From Holophagales bacterium (lineage in GTDB: Bacteria; Acidobacteriota; Thermoanaerobaculia; Multivoradales; Multivoraceae): 64,000 nt of DNA. The notes under the pieces are model-generated. The model made no database searches. It was not told where the DNA came from and saw only the letters and a list, made by a program, of their open reading frames with translations. The translations under genes were made by a program, and so were the position numbers. Below are positions 16,354 to 25,292 of the stretch, in pieces (positions within the stretch are counted from its first letter, which is position 1; the number at the start of each line of letters is the position of its first letter). The DNA lies in NCBI GenBank assembly GCA_009837885.1, contig VXSP01000031.1, forward strand, positions 62,001-126,000. The letters are read 5' to 3'.

Positions 16354-18648
16354 CTACCGTCTTCCGACCAGCAGAACCGCCGCCGCCGGCAGCACCGTCA
16401 CCGACGCCAGCAGACACGCTGGCAGGCCGATCAGCATGACGGCCGCCATCGTCTCCAGGCCCGGGTGGTCGGTGAACAGCAGGATCGAAAAACTGGCCGT
16501 CGTGGTCAGCGTCGTCATCGCGATCGCCCGCCCGACCGACAGGGCCGCCCCGCGAATCGGCTGAGCCGGATCGTCGAGGATTCGGTGGACGACGTGGATG
16601 CCGTCGTCGATCCCGAGCCCGAAGATCAGCGGCAACACGAGCCACGTCATCACGTTGAAGGGAATGCCGACCCAGCACAGCACGCCCAGGGTGAACGGCA
16701 CCGCGGCCAGCACCGGCAGCACCGCCAGCAGGACCGAGGCGGGCCGCCGGAAGTCGACGCAGAGGACGACCAGCACGAATCCCAGGATCGAAAGGGCGAT
16801 CCACGGGATCCACGGCCGGTCGCCGATCATCATGCCTTCCACCACCGCGAGCAGCCCGCTGGACCTTGGGTCGATCGCCTGCACCACCTCGCGCTGGCGC
16901 CGTGCCAGGGCGCCGTCCGCCTTCGAGTCCGCAGCGTAGGCGAAGACCAGAAACTCGCCGGTGGGCGCAATGAACTTCTCGCGCAGGCCGGGCGGCAGCG
17001 AGTCGATGTCGGGTGGACCGGCCGCCGCGGCTCGACGGAGCGCTGCCACCGCCAGGGCCCGGGGATCGGCTATCCCCCCAACGGCCTCGACCGGCCCACC
17101 CTGGGGGCCGAACACCCGATGTAGCTCAGCAGCCCGCTCCGCCAGATCGGCCGGCAAGATGGTGCCGAGGCTGATCGTCTCGCTGAACAGCGGATGCCCG
17201 TCCAGCCGGCCCGCGAAATCCCTCGCCTGGTCGAGACTGTCAGCCGCCAGGATCCATGGCGCGCCGTTCGTGCCGAGTACTTCCTGAATCCGGTCGACCA
17301 GCGCGATGGCCGGCACACCGCGATTCATGATCCGCTCCAGCCGCGTCTCCACCTGCAGCCGCGGCAAACCCGCGAGCGCTACCACCAGCAAGCCGGCACT
17401 TACCAGCAAGCAGCGAACCGGTCGCTCCGTCGCCCACCGCACCACGGACGGGAGGCCGGGAACGCGGACGGGCGTCGCGCGCCCGGCCGGAGCCTCCGTC
17501 GCCGTCTCTACGCGCCGGCGGTGCCGCCGCTGGCGCAGCACCCACACGGACGGCAGGATCAGCAGCGTCAGCGGCAGGCAGAACAGGAGACCGAGACCGC
17601 CCGACAGGCCGAGATGCAGCGCCACCGGGTCCGGCGAGGTCGCCGCGATGAGGAACGCCCCGGCCGTCGTGATGCCCCCGGCGACGACGCCGCGGCCGGC
17701 GCCGGACAGTGTTCGGCGCAGCGCCTGTTCGAACGAACGACCATGAGCCAGCTCCTCTCTCTGGCGCACGAACAGGTGAACGGCGAAGTCGATGCCGAGT
17801 CCGAAGACGGTGACGCCGAAGAACGTCTCCATCACGGTCAGCTTCCCGGTCAGGAGGCCGACGGCGCCCAGAGCGGCGCCAATCGAGAGGATCAGAACCG
17901 CGGCCACCGAGAGCATGCCGCCCGGTCGTTTCTCGACGATCCGGAAGAGAAGCAGGACGAGCACGAGGCTGATCGGCGTCAGGCGCTTGATCGCGCCCAA
18001 CGTCTGCTCCTGGTCGCCCGCCGACAGCGCCGGCAGGCCCGAGAAGCCCACCGTCACCCCGGAACCGGCCAGGGCGCTCTCGATGGCGGCTTCGATCTTG
18101 AAGAACGGGCTCGCGCCCACCTCTTCCGCCAGCGGATCCTTAGCCATCTTGATCTCGACCAGGCGGGCGCCGGGCACGCTGGCCACCGCGCCGCGAAGCG
18201 CCACGGCGGAGGCGGCGAACTCCGCCAGATTCGCAACGTCGTCCGGCCGTTCGACGAGGGCGAGCCAACGGTCGAACAGAGGCCGTTCGACCAGCCACGG
18301 CGCCTGCTCCGCGAGCCACTCGAGTGGCAGCGGGCGTCTGGCGGCAGCGACCGACGGCAGCACCGACGCGGCCTCGATCGCGCGGTCGACGGCCTCGTCG
18401 AGTCGCTCCTCCTCGCCCTCGAGCAGCACGAGAAGCAGACCGCCGAGTTCGTACTGCTCGGACATCTTGAAGTAACGGCCGACATGCTCGTTGCCGCGGT
18501 TCATGACACCCGTGAACGTGAGGTCGACCGTGGTCGTCGGCAGCAACGCCGCCAGCGCGAGAGCCGGCACGACGGCACAGGCGATCGCGCTCCGCGGTGA
18601 GCGAATCGTCCAGCGCGCAACCGCGTCGAGTGCCCGTCTCATGCTCAT
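16354..18648 (-). CDS. RND-superfamily MMPL-type exporter
   Basis: A 764-residue inner-membrane transporter. It has two repeats, each with a soluble periplasmic domain and a bundle of about six helices. The first bundle includes VTVFGLGIDFAVHLFVRQREEL, the second VLPLIFGLGIDDGIHVVHRIL, the paired Gly-rich/Asp proton-relay segments of MMPL proteins. The size and two-fold symmetry resemble hopanoid or lipid exporters (HpnN-like) more than multidrug RNDs. It opens the minus-strand operon and is divergent from the LLM gene across 66 bases that must hold both promoters. Confidence 0.82.
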   Translation of the reverse strand: MSMRRALDAVARWTIRSPRSAIACAVVPALALAALLPTTTVDLTFTGVMNRGNEHVGRYFKMSEQYELGGLLLVLLEGEEERLDEAVDRAIEAASVLPSVAAARRPLPLEWLAEQAPWLVERPLFDRWLALVERPDDVANLAEFAASAVALRGAVASVPGARLVEIKMAKDPLAEEVGASPFFKIEAAIESALAGSGVTVGFSGLPALSAGDQEQTLGAIKRLTPISLVLVLLLFRIVEKRPGGMLSVAAVLILSIGAALGAVGLLTGKLTVMETFFGVTVFGLGIDFAVHLFVRQREELAHGRSFEQALRRTLSGAGRGVVAGGITTAGAFLIAATSPDPVALHLGLSGGLGLLFCLPLTLLILPSVWVLRQRRHRRRVETATEAPAGRATPVRVPGLPSVVRWATERPVRCLLVSAGLLVVALAGLPRLQVETRLERIMNRGVPAIALVDRIQEVLGTNGAPWILAADSLDQARDFAGRLDGHPLFSETISLGTILPADLAERAAELHRVFGPQGGPVEAVGGIADPRALAVAALRRAAAAGPPDIDSLPPGLREKFIAPTGEFLVFAYAADSKADGALARRQREVVQAIDPRSSGLLAVVEGMMIGDRPWIPWIALSILGFVLVVLCVDFRRPASVLLAVLPVLAAVPFTLGVLCWVGIPFNVMTWLVLPLIFGLGIDDGIHVVHRILDDPAQPIRGAALSVGRAIAMTTLTTTASFSILLFTDHPGLETMAAVMLIGLPACLLASVTVLPAAAVLLVGRR

Positions 18649-18714
18649 GGAACGCTGCTACAGTCCCGCGCGCCAGTGGCCTTGCAGATGAGGCCCGAAG
18701 AACGAGGAGAAGAG

Positions 18715-19557
18715 ATGAGATTCGGCATCATGTTCGCCAACACCGGCCCGTTCGTCGACGGCCCGCCGGCCGCGGGTCTGGCTCAGGCGGCCGAAGCGGC
18801 CGGCTTCGACTCGCTATGGACCGTGGAGCACGTCGTCGTCCCGCGCGGCTACGCCTCCCCCTATCCCTATGACGAGAGCGGCAAGATGCCCGGCGGACGC
18901 GAGGACTTCGACATCCCCGACCCGCTCGTCTGGCTATCCTACGTGGCCGCGGCGACCACGAGCATCAAGCTCGCCACCGGCATCCTGATCGTCCCGCAGC
19001 GCAATCCCCTGGTCACGGCCAAGGCCGTCGCCACGCTCGACAAGCTCTCCGGCGGCCGCGCCGTCCTGGGCGTCGGCGTCGGCTGGCTCGAGGAGGAGTT
19101 CAACGCCCTCGGCGTGCCCTTCGCCGGCCGCGGACGCCGCCTGGACGACTACATTCGCGCCTTCCGGGCGCTGTGGACCGAGGACTGCCCGAGTCACGAC
19201 GGCGAGTTCGTCTCCTTCTCCGACTGCTACAGCCGGCCGCAGCCCGTCCAGGGTTCCGTGCCGATCGTCGTCGGCGGTCACTCCGAGCGCGCCGCCCGCC
19301 GCGCCGGCGAACTGGGAGACGGGTTCTTCCCCGCTCTCGGCGACATCGACAAGCTGAAGCACCTGCTCGGCGTCATGCGCGAGAGCGCCGAGGCGGCGGA
19401 CCGCGACCCGGACACGATCGAGATCACCGCCAACGGCGGACCGCCCGACCACGTGGCACGCATGGCTGAAATCGGCGTCTCCCGCGTCATCTTCCCGCCG
19501 ATGCCGCCGGACAAGCTCGCCCAGTTCGGCGAGAACGTGATCTCGAAGTTCAGCTAG
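18715..19557 (+). CDS. LLM-class F420-dependent oxidoreductase
   Basis: A 280-residue TIM-barrel flavin/F420 oxidoreductase: MRFGIMFANTGPF, DSLWTVEHVVVP, LATGILIVPQRNPLVTAKAVATLDKLSGGRAVLGVGVGWLEEEF, and VPIVVGGHSERAARRAGELGDGFFP. The block order is that of the luciferase-like monooxygenase family. The cofactor could be F420 or FMN. ATG 18715 was chosen over an earlier in-frame ATG because GAGGAGAAGAG lies immediately upstream and the protein then starts at the first barrel strand. Confidence 0.9.
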   Translation: MRFGIMFANTGPFVDGPPAAGLAQAAEAAGFDSLWTVEHVVVPRGYASPYPYDESGKMPGGREDFDIPDPLVWLSYVAAATTSIKLATGILIVPQRNPLVTAKAVATLDKLSGGRAVLGVGVGWLEEEFNALGVPFAGRGRRLDDYIRAFRALWTEDCPSHDGEFVSFSDCYSRPQPVQGSVPIVVGGHSERAARRAGELGDGFFPALGDIDKLKHLLGVMRESAEAADRDPDTIEITANGGPPDHVARMAEIGVSRVIFPPMPPDKLAQFGENVISKFS

Positions 19558-19565
19558 GCAACCCA

Positions 19566-19600
19566 CTGGGAGCGCCGGCGCCCCCGCCGGCCGGCCGCAG
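19566..19600 (+). repeat. CTGGGNGCGC-headed stem-loop repeat, copy 1
   Basis: CTGGGAGCGC followed by the perfect hairpin GCCGGCG-CCCC-CGCCGGC (19574-19591). Member of a dispersed family also at 19650, 23171, 32366 and 35580. Here it lies between the LLM and ThuA genes. Confidence 0.6.
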
Positions 19601-19649
19601 TGATGGACCAACATCTGCGTAGAGAATCTCGCCGCCCGACGCCGTATCT

Positions 19650-19702
19650 CTGGGTGCGCGGGTCTTCTGACCCGCATCAAGCGCGATGCCGCGAAGCGGC
19701 GA
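19650..19702 (+). repeat. CTGGGTGCGC-headed stem-loop repeat, copy 2
   Basis: CTGGGTGCGC (19650-19659) runs into the perfect hairpin GCGGGTC-TTCT-GACCCGC (19658-19675), followed by a second small hairpin GCCGC-GAA-GCGGC. It lies just before the ThuA start and could affect its transcript. Confidence 0.6.
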
Positions 19703-19728
19703 GCCCGTGCGGTGGTAACTTCCTCCGC

Positions 19729-20619
19729 ATGATCCACGCTGCCAGCCTCACTCGCCCCCTGCTCCTCGCCCTCGCGTTTCTCCTCCTCGCAGCCACCCCC
19801 ACACTCGCCTCCGAATCCGAAGCCGACGAGCCCGTTCGCGTCCTCTTCGTCAGCAAGTCGTCCGGCTTCCAGCACTCGGCGATCAAGCGGACCGACGGCC
19901 ATCCCAGCCACGTCGACACCGTGCTCGCCCAGGTAGCGGCCGAGCGGGGCTTTGAGATCACGTCCACCAAGGACGCAGGCCTGATCAACAAGGCGCAACT
20001 CGCCAGTTTCGACGTCGTCGTCTTCTACACGACCGGCGACCTGACCCAGCGCGGCGGCGCCGGGGAGGGCATCTTCCGCGGCGACGGCAATCCCCCGATG
20101 AGCGCCGACGGCGTCTCCGACCTGATCGCCTGGATCGAAGCCGGCGGCGGTTTCGTCGGCTTCCACCCGGCGACCGACACCTTCCACGGCGAGAACGACG
20201 AGGTCACTCCCTACGTCGGCATGATCGGCGGCGAGTTCACCCACCACGGCAGGCAGTTTCCCGGCATCGTCCGTGTCGCCGACGCCCGCCACCCGACGAT
20301 GAAGGCCGTCGAAGACGGCTGGAAGATCATGGACGAGTGGTATCTGTTCAAGAACCTCGCCGAGGACAAGCTCCACGTCCTGGCGCTGATGGACCCCGGC
20401 GAAGAGCGAGCCAACCAGGAGGTCTACGACATCGCCCCGTACCCCATCGCCTGGTGCCGCGAACTCGGCACCGGCCGCGTCCTCTACAACGCGATGGGCC
20501 ACCGCGAGGACGTCTGGGACCACGAGATGTTCCAGGCCTGGGTCGGCGACACGATCGAATGGGCGGCAGGCGAAGGCGAAGCCGCCGCCGCGCCGAATTG
20601 GGGCGACGTGGTTCCGTGA
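19729..20619 (+). CDS. ThuA-like domain protein, exported
   Basis: A 296-residue protein with a signal peptide (LTRPLLLALAFLLLAATPTLAS) and a ThuA/class I glutamine amidotransferase-like fold: VRVLFVSKSSGFQHSAI, DVVVFYTTGDLTQ, GGGFVGFHPATDTFHG, GGEFTHHG and WCRELGTGRVLYNAMGHRED. ThuA-like proteins act on sugars or keto-sugars, and the exact reaction here is not readable. ATG 19729 follows TCCTCC-type sequence rather than a clear ribosome site. The 171-base region upstream contains two stem-loop repeats. Confidence 0.85.
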   Translation: MIHAASLTRPLLLALAFLLLAATPTLASESEADEPVRVLFVSKSSGFQHSAIKRTDGHPSHVDTVLAQVAAERGFEITSTKDAGLINKAQLASFDVVVFYTTGDLTQRGGAGEGIFRGDGNPPMSADGVSDLIAWIEAGGGFVGFHPATDTFHGENDEVTPYVGMIGGEFTHHGRQFPGIVRVADARHPTMKAVEDGWKIMDEWYLFKNLAEDKLHVLALMDPGEERANQEVYDIAPYPIAWCRELGTGRVLYNAMGHREDVWDHEMFQAWVGDTIEWAAGEGEAAAAPNWGDVVP

Positions 20620-20722
20620 CGCCCTGAACGTCCTGCAAAGATAGCCGAGCGAGCGAGGGCTGGCGACCATATAGGAGAACGGCCGCCAGCAGGCGTAGAT
20701 GTCGCTTCGCTGGGTTGGACCT

Positions 20723-21310
20723 TCATGGCCTATCCGGAGGCAGAACTATGGTGCCCGTCTCGGAATCAGGGCCGCGCCATCCAAGCCTTGCGCCCACCAA
20801 CAAGGAAGCCAACCGAAAGGCTTCAAGCGCCTCCGCTTTTCCGCCTCGCGCCCGATGAACAGCGTCGTTCCGCAGGACTCTCAGTCTCTCTCCTTTGCCA
20901 GAGTCGGACTGGTCCCAACCGCTTTCATTCAGTCGCTTCCCGAAGGGCCACTTCTCCGCTCTAGTATCAGGCTTTTCCCGCACGAACAGTTGTTCGACGG
21001 CAACACCTGCCATCGTGATCGTGGCGAGATAGTGACCTGTGCAGAAAGCCGAGCCTGCCGCCCTCAAAGGCCATAGGATTTCGGCCAAGTCCTTCTGATC
21101 GAGGCGACAAACCGTCAGCTTGTCTCCGAGCGATCCCGCAATTGGCCGAATCTCTCTGTCTCGCTCGATGATGCTGTCCACGTCTGCCCCGCCAAGGACA
21201 ACGATCTCATGGCTACAGAGGAACCGAAGGGCGTCATCGGAGGAACTGCCCTCTTCGAGGACACCGAGAGGGTTCAGAAAAACCCGTTCACTGCTCGCGT
21301 CGGTCTTCAC
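20723..21310 (-). CDS. Hypothetical protein with HEPN-like RxxxxH motif
   Basis: A 195-residue protein I cannot assign. The C-terminal half is helical, GHYLATITMAGVAVEQLF, then LRVLRNDAVHRARGGKAEALEAFRLASLLVGARLG. R-N-D-A-V-H fits the R-x4-6-H motif of HEPN ribonuclease domains (R followed by N is typical). The N-terminal half (EIVVLGGADVDSIIERDREIRPIAGS) is alpha/beta-like. Base composition is lower in GC than the neighbours, suggesting recent arrival. Its ATG overlaps the stop of a 73-codon frame upstream (ATGA). It could be an abortive-infection or toxin-type protein, or a DUF4145-like one. Confidence 0.55.
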   Translation of the reverse strand: MKTDASSERVFLNPLGVLEEGSSSDDALRFLCSHEIVVLGGADVDSIIERDREIRPIAGSLGDKLTVCRLDQKDLAEILWPLRAAGSAFCTGHYLATITMAGVAVEQLFVREKPDTRAEKWPFGKRLNESGWDQSDSGKGERLRVLRNDAVHRARGGKAEALEAFRLASLLVGARLGWRGPDSETGTIVLPPDRP

Positions 21311-21528
21311 TGACGACCCGAAATGGGGAAGTCCTCGTTCACAGGAGGCCTTCTCCCCTCATCGTGCGCGACTATAGCCCATACTCCAATGCGAGCCGCG
21401 TGGAGCCCGAATCCGGTGCCTGCCACCGATTCCTCACTATCGATTGAGGTGTCACGTCGGCCTCCGGACTCCAGAAACACGAACGCCGCTCCACTGCATT
21501 GGAGTTCCTTTCGTATCTCAACGATCAA
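21307..21528 (-). CDS. Possible small protein coupled to the HEPN-like gene
   Basis: A 73-codon frame (MIVEIRKELQCSGAAFVFLE ... PISGRQ) beginning at TTG 21528 and ending in a 4-base overlap with the downstream gene. AAGGAA occurs inside it, followed by an out-of-frame ATG, so the start is doubtful. I recognise no family. If real it could be an antitoxin for the coupled protein. The overlap is the main support. Confidence 0.3.
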   Translation of the reverse strand: MIVEIRKELQCSGAAFVFLESGGRRDTSIDSEESVAGTGFGLHAARIGVWAIVAHDEGRRPPVNEDFPISGRQ

Positions 21529-21652
21529 GTGATAGATTCAGTCTCCCAAACGGAGGTCCCCGACAGGCCGGTCTCGCGACCTCCGACACCCGGCAAGCCG
21601 ACCGTCAGATCCAGCATTGGATAACAACCGAATGATTGACAAAGAAGCCGGT

Positions 21653-23131
21653 ATGAGCACCAAGGAGCGCATGGGCGAGGAGATCGCCACGCTCGCAGCG
21701 CGGATCGACGCGGCGACTTACGAGCTGCTTGTTCTGATTCGCAAGTTCGACGAGGAGGAGGGCTGGAACTGCGGCTTCCTCAGTTGCGCGCAGTGGCTCT
21801 CCTGGCGAATTGGACTTGCACCCGGCGCGGCCCGCGAGAAGGTGCGGGTCGCCCGGGCCCTGGGCGAACTGCCCCTGATGAGCGAGGCGATGAAACGAGG
21901 CCAACTCTCCTACTCCAAGGTGAGAGCGCTCACCCGCATCGCTCGGCCCGAAACGGAGAAGGACCTCGTCGACCTCGGCAGGGCCGGAACCGCGGCACAC
22001 ATCGAACGGGTCGTCCGGTCCTGGCGCAGGATCGACCGTTCGGTCGAGGCTGCGGACGACGAGCTGCGCGACGCATCGAGCGAAGTGGCGACCCACATCG
22101 ATGAGAACGGCATGTTCGTGATCCGCGGCCGTCTCGCGCCGGAAGCGGGCGAGGTGGTACTGAAGGCGCTCAAGGCAGCCGGCGAGAAGCTCTACGCGGA
22201 TTGCCCGGAGGACCGGCCGTCCGCCGGCAAGGTGCGGGCCGATGCGTTGGCGCTCGTCGCCGAGAGCGCACTCAAGGGCGGTCTCGATCCCGGCTCAAGC
22301 GGTGACCGCTACCAAGTTGTCGTTCACGTGAGCGACGAGGAACTGAGGGCCCGGGAGGCGGTTCCCGAGGTCGGCTGCGCGTCGTGTGTTTCCGCGGAAA
22401 CGGCCGCGGCACACGTTTCCGCGGGAACGCCGCCGACTCGCCCGCAGCACCAGCCTGCAGCGAGGGCTGAAGCCGAACACGTTCCCGCGGAAACGCCAAC
22501 GAGTCTCCAACCGCGAAGGGGCCGGTCTTCACCCCGCGGCGCCTGGCTCGGCGACTCACACGTTCCTGTTTCCGCGGAAACGGCCCGGCGCATCGCCTGC
22601 GACGCCGGCAAAGTCCGGATCACTCACCGATCGGGCCAGATCCTGAGCGTCGGCCGCAAGACGCGCACCATTCCACCGCCGATCCGTCGCGCCCTGGAGT
22701 TCCGCGATCAGGGTTGCCGCTTCCCCGGCTGCACCTCGAAGCACTGCGACGCCCACCACATCGTCCATTGGGCCGACGGCGGCGAGACGAAGCTCTCGAA
22801 CCTCATGCTCCTCTGCCGGCGACACCACCGACTGCTCCACGAAGGCGGCTTCAGCGTGCGAATGAGCGAGGAGGGCGCCGTGCAGTTCTTCCATCGCCGG
22901 GGACGGCCGCTGGAGGAGAGTCCCGCGCCACCACCGGTCGGCCTCCGCGCCGCTAGAGAACTGGTCGAGCACCTGGAGAACGCCGGCATCCTGATCACGG
23001 GCAAGGAGTCGATGCCGACCTGGGACGGCCGGCCACTCGACCTGCCCTACGTGATGGAGTGCCTGTGGAAGCCGCCACCGCACCTGGAGGCAAAGGTAGC
23101 GCGGGAACAAGAGACGCCCCGAGCCGCCTAA
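21653..23131 (+). CDS. DUF222 / HNH endonuclease domain protein (13E12 type)
   Basis: About 492 residues. The N-terminal DUF222 helical domain (ELLVLIRKFDEEEGWNCGFLSCAQWLSWRIGLAPGAAREKVRVARAL) is followed by a low-complexity linker and a C-terminal HNH nuclease: CRFPGCTSKHCDAHHIVHWADGG, then LSNLMLLCRRHHRLLHEGG, with paired CxxC-type zinc ligands and the catalytic HH. The linker holds four DNA palindromes encoding VSAET-like pentapeptides. Other possible starts are 21632 and 21617. Function in bacteria is not settled, and many copies behave as repeats in Actinobacteria. It stands alone with no phage genes beside it. Confidence 0.88.
   Translation: MSTKERMGEEIATLAARIDAATYELLVLIRKFDEEEGWNCGFLSCAQWLSWRIGLAPGAAREKVRVARALGELPLMSEAMKRGQLSYSKVRALTRIARPETEKDLVDLGRAGTAAHIERVVRSWRRIDRSVEAADDELRDASSEVATHIDENGMFVIRGRLAPEAGEVVLKALKAAGEKLYADCPEDRPSAGKVRADALALVAESALKGGLDPGSSGDRYQVVVHVSDEELRAREAVPEVGCASCVSAETAAAHVSAGTPPTRPQHQPAARAEAEHVPAETPTSLQPRRGRSSPRGAWLGDSHVPVSAETARRIACDAGKVRITHRSGQILSVGRKTRTIPPPIRRALEFRDQGCRFPGCTSKHCDAHHIVHWADGGETKLSNLMLLCRRHHRLLHEGGFSVRMSEEGAVQFFHRRGRPLEESPAPPPVGLRAARELVEHLENAGILITGKESMPTWDGRPLDLPYVMECLWKPPPHLEAKVAREQETPRAA
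22388..22581 (+). repeat. Four in-frame 14-base palindromes inside the DUF222-HNH linker
   Basis: GTTTCCGCGGAAAC at 22388-22401 and 22568-22581 (perfect), and variants GTTTCCGCGGGAAC at 22415-22428 and GTTCCCGCGGAAAC at 22481-22494. All four are read in the same frame and encode V-S/P-A-E/G-T, three of them preceded by His-Val context. Confidence 0.85.
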
Positions 23132-23170
23132 CGCGGCAGAAGGTCCAGAGGCCGTCGCTTCGCGCCGGAT

Positions 23171-23196
23171 GCCGGCGGGGACGCCGGCGCACCCAG
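23171..23196 (-). repeat. CTGGGTGCGC-headed stem-loop repeat, copy 3
   Basis: On the minus strand CTGGGTGCGC is followed by GCCGGCG-TCCC-CGCCGGC. It lies 40 bases after the DUF222-HNH stop and before the ABC permease. It may serve as a transcript end for the first gene. Confidence 0.6.
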
Positions 23197-23334
23197 TTTC
23201 TGCCGCCCAAGCTCCTGGCTTTGCCGAAGGGGAACGAGGATCGCGTTCGCAAAGTAGAAGACCCGGTGCATAGTCGGACGCCGTCGCTGTCAGGGAACGA
23301 CGCTCACTCTTCGTGGCCGCTATCCTCCCCAACG

Positions 23335-24609
23335 GTGCACCAGCGGGTGACAACAACCGGACTGGGAGCGAGCTACCGGTTCCACCTTTCTTCCGGGGCG
23401 CGAGTCGCCCTCGGTCTCGCCACCTTCCAGTTGGTCCTCCTGCTGGTTCTGCTGGCGTTACAGCCACCTGCGGCGCGGGAGCTTCTGCTCAAGGGTCTGG
23501 CCGCCGGCATCGCGACGCCTGAGATGTTCTCGGCGGCCAGGCTCGGATTCGCGGTCTGGGCGGTCGTGGCCGCTGCCGCGGCGGCGCGGCGTCTGGCGCC
23601 GGCCCACCGTGGTTGGCAGCTTCATCTGCCCGTCGGGCTGCGGACCCGCTGGACCGCCGGTGTCCTGGGCGTCGCGTCGACCCTCGCCCATCTTGCCGGT
23701 TTGTGGGTCGTTCTCTGGATCGTAGGCAGAGTGCTCGGTGAGCCGGCCTCACCCCGAGCCCTGGTTGCTCTGCCGCTCGTAGCGCTGGCAGCCGCAGGCG
23801 CCTGGACGCCGGCGCCGGTACGGGTACGCACCTGCGCCGCCATGACGGTACCGCTGGCGGCGAGCGCCTCGCTTCCAGGTCTGGCGGCCGCCATTGCCCT
23901 TCTCGCCCTCGCGTACTTCCAGGCCGGGCGCTGGTCACCGCGCTCCGCGCGAGTTCCCTCGGTTCCGTCCTCTCTTCGGTCGCTCGGCCGGCGTCTGCCG
24001 ACGGGGCAACTCGTCTTCTCCCTGCGAGCGCTCGGACTGTGGATCACGCTGGCCCACCTGCCCGCCGCCCTGTTCGCGGCGCCGACCGGCCTGGCCATCC
24101 ACAACAACGAGTTCACAGCCGATCAGACCGACCTCGTCCTGCGCCTCGGCGCCTCGCTGGGCGTGACCGCGACGGTTCTCGCCGTGGCGACGCTGTTGAG
24201 CGCGCGCCGGCCGCCCTGGGCCTGGTCCCGCTCGCTCCCGTGGTCCGCGAGACGGAGGGTCGCCGCGGACGCTGTCCTGCTCTTGCTGATCGCCAGCCCC
24301 CTGTTGATCCCGCTTCTCTACCTGCCGGCCTCGAGTGGCCTTTCCGTCCTCGCGCTCCTCGTCTTTCTGGCGGTTCGGCTGCCGGGACGGATGCGGAACT
24401 CGCTCCGGGGATTCACGCGACTCGGAGCGTGGACCTGGATCGAGGCTCTCCTGGCCGCCCTCCTCACGAGCCTGCAGCCTCTGACCGCGCTCGTCCTGGG
24501 CCTCGCCTCGCCGCTCGCGCTGGAAGCGTCCGCCAGACGCGAGCGCGCGCTCAAGGCGGGCCTCTTCCTGGAACGTCGATTCAACGCTGCCCGGGAGGCG
24601 GAATCGTGA
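23335..24609 (+). CDS. ABC transporter membrane subunit (putative)
   Basis: About 424 residues with roughly ten hydrophobic helices, arranged as a long alternation of hydrophobic segments and short basic loops. The open frame extends further upstream, but the sequence before 23335 does not look like protein. GTG 23335 or GTG 23347 fits the onset of the first membrane region. It ends with RRERALKAGLFLERRF, a cytoplasmic basic tail. The stop is overlapped by the ATPase GTG start (GTGA), so the two are a transporter pair. The transported compound is unknown. No substrate-binding protein is present, which points to export. Confidence 0.65.
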   Translation: MHQRVTTTGLGASYRFHLSSGARVALGLATFQLVLLLVLLALQPPAARELLLKGLAAGIATPEMFSAARLGFAVWAVVAAAAAARRLAPAHRGWQLHLPVGLRTRWTAGVLGVASTLAHLAGLWVVLWIVGRVLGEPASPRALVALPLVALAAAGAWTPAPVRVRTCAAMTVPLAASASLPGLAAAIALLALAYFQAGRWSPRSARVPSVPSSLRSLGRRLPTGQLVFSLRALGLWITLAHLPAALFAAPTGLAIHNNEFTADQTDLVLRLGASLGVTATVLAVATLLSARRPPWAWSRSLPWSARRRVAADAVLLLLIASPLLIPLLYLPASSGLSVLALLVFLAVRLPGRMRNSLRGFTRLGAWTWIEALLAALLTSLQPLTALVLGLASPLALEASARRERALKAGLFLERRFNAAREAES

Positions 24610-25292
24610 CGCGAGGCCTCCGAATGGAAGGCGTCGCCTTCGCCTACGACGACCGGGCCCCGATCTTCAGCGATCTGAACCTGGAGGTCGTGAGCGGAGT
24701 GACCCTGCTCTCCGGTGAGAACGGCGCCGGCAAAACGACCTTGCTGAAGCTCGCGGCCGGAGTGGAAAAACCGGACGCCGGGAGAGTCCTCGTCAACGGT
24801 TCCGATCTGTGGCGGCGAGAAGTCGCGGCCCGCTCCGACCTGGCGTTCGTTCCCCAGGAACCCGACGTGACGCCGTTCGCGACGATTCGCGAGGTTCTGC
24901 GCCTCGTCTGCCGTTTGAGATCGCAGCCGGCGGAGCAGGTCGACCAGGTCCTGTCCGAAACGGACCTCGAGGATTCCGCCGACCTGTCCATTCGCGAGCT
25001 GTCCCGAGGCCAGCGCCGTCGGGTTCTCCTCGCCGCCGCCTGGATCGGAACACCGCGAACGGCGATCCTGGACGAGCCGCTCGACGCGATGGACGAACAC
25101 TGGCGAGGCCGCATCCACGGGTGGCTCAAGGCGCTCCGGGAGGCCGGCGGCGTGGCGCTCGTCGCAACCCACGAAGCCGGATCGCTGGCGGAACTCGCCG
25201 ACCGCTTTCTCGTTCTGCGTGAAGGCGAGATCCGGGAACTCGATTCCCTACCGCAAGACACAACCAGGAGATCCCATGAAGAACCCACCTGA
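24606..25292 (+). CDS. ABC transporter ATP-binding protein
   Basis: A 228-residue ATPase. Walker A GENGAGKTT is at residues 37-45, the Q-loop region FVPQEPDVTPF follows, then signature LSRGQRRRVLLAAAW, Walker B TAILDEPLDAMD and the switch His in VATHEAG. The signature motif has R in place of the more usual G at one position (LSRGQ), which is common. GTG 24606 overlaps the permease stop. It energises the adjacent membrane protein. Confidence 0.9.
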   Translation: MTRGLRMEGVAFAYDDRAPIFSDLNLEVVSGVTLLSGENGAGKTTLLKLAAGVEKPDAGRVLVNGSDLWRREVAARSDLAFVPQEPDVTPFATIREVLRLVCRLRSQPAEQVDQVLSETDLEDSADLSIRELSRGQRRRVLLAAAWIGTPRTAILDEPLDAMDEHWRGRIHGWLKALREAGGVALVATHEAGSLAELADRFLVLREGEIRELDSLPQDTTRRSHEEPT

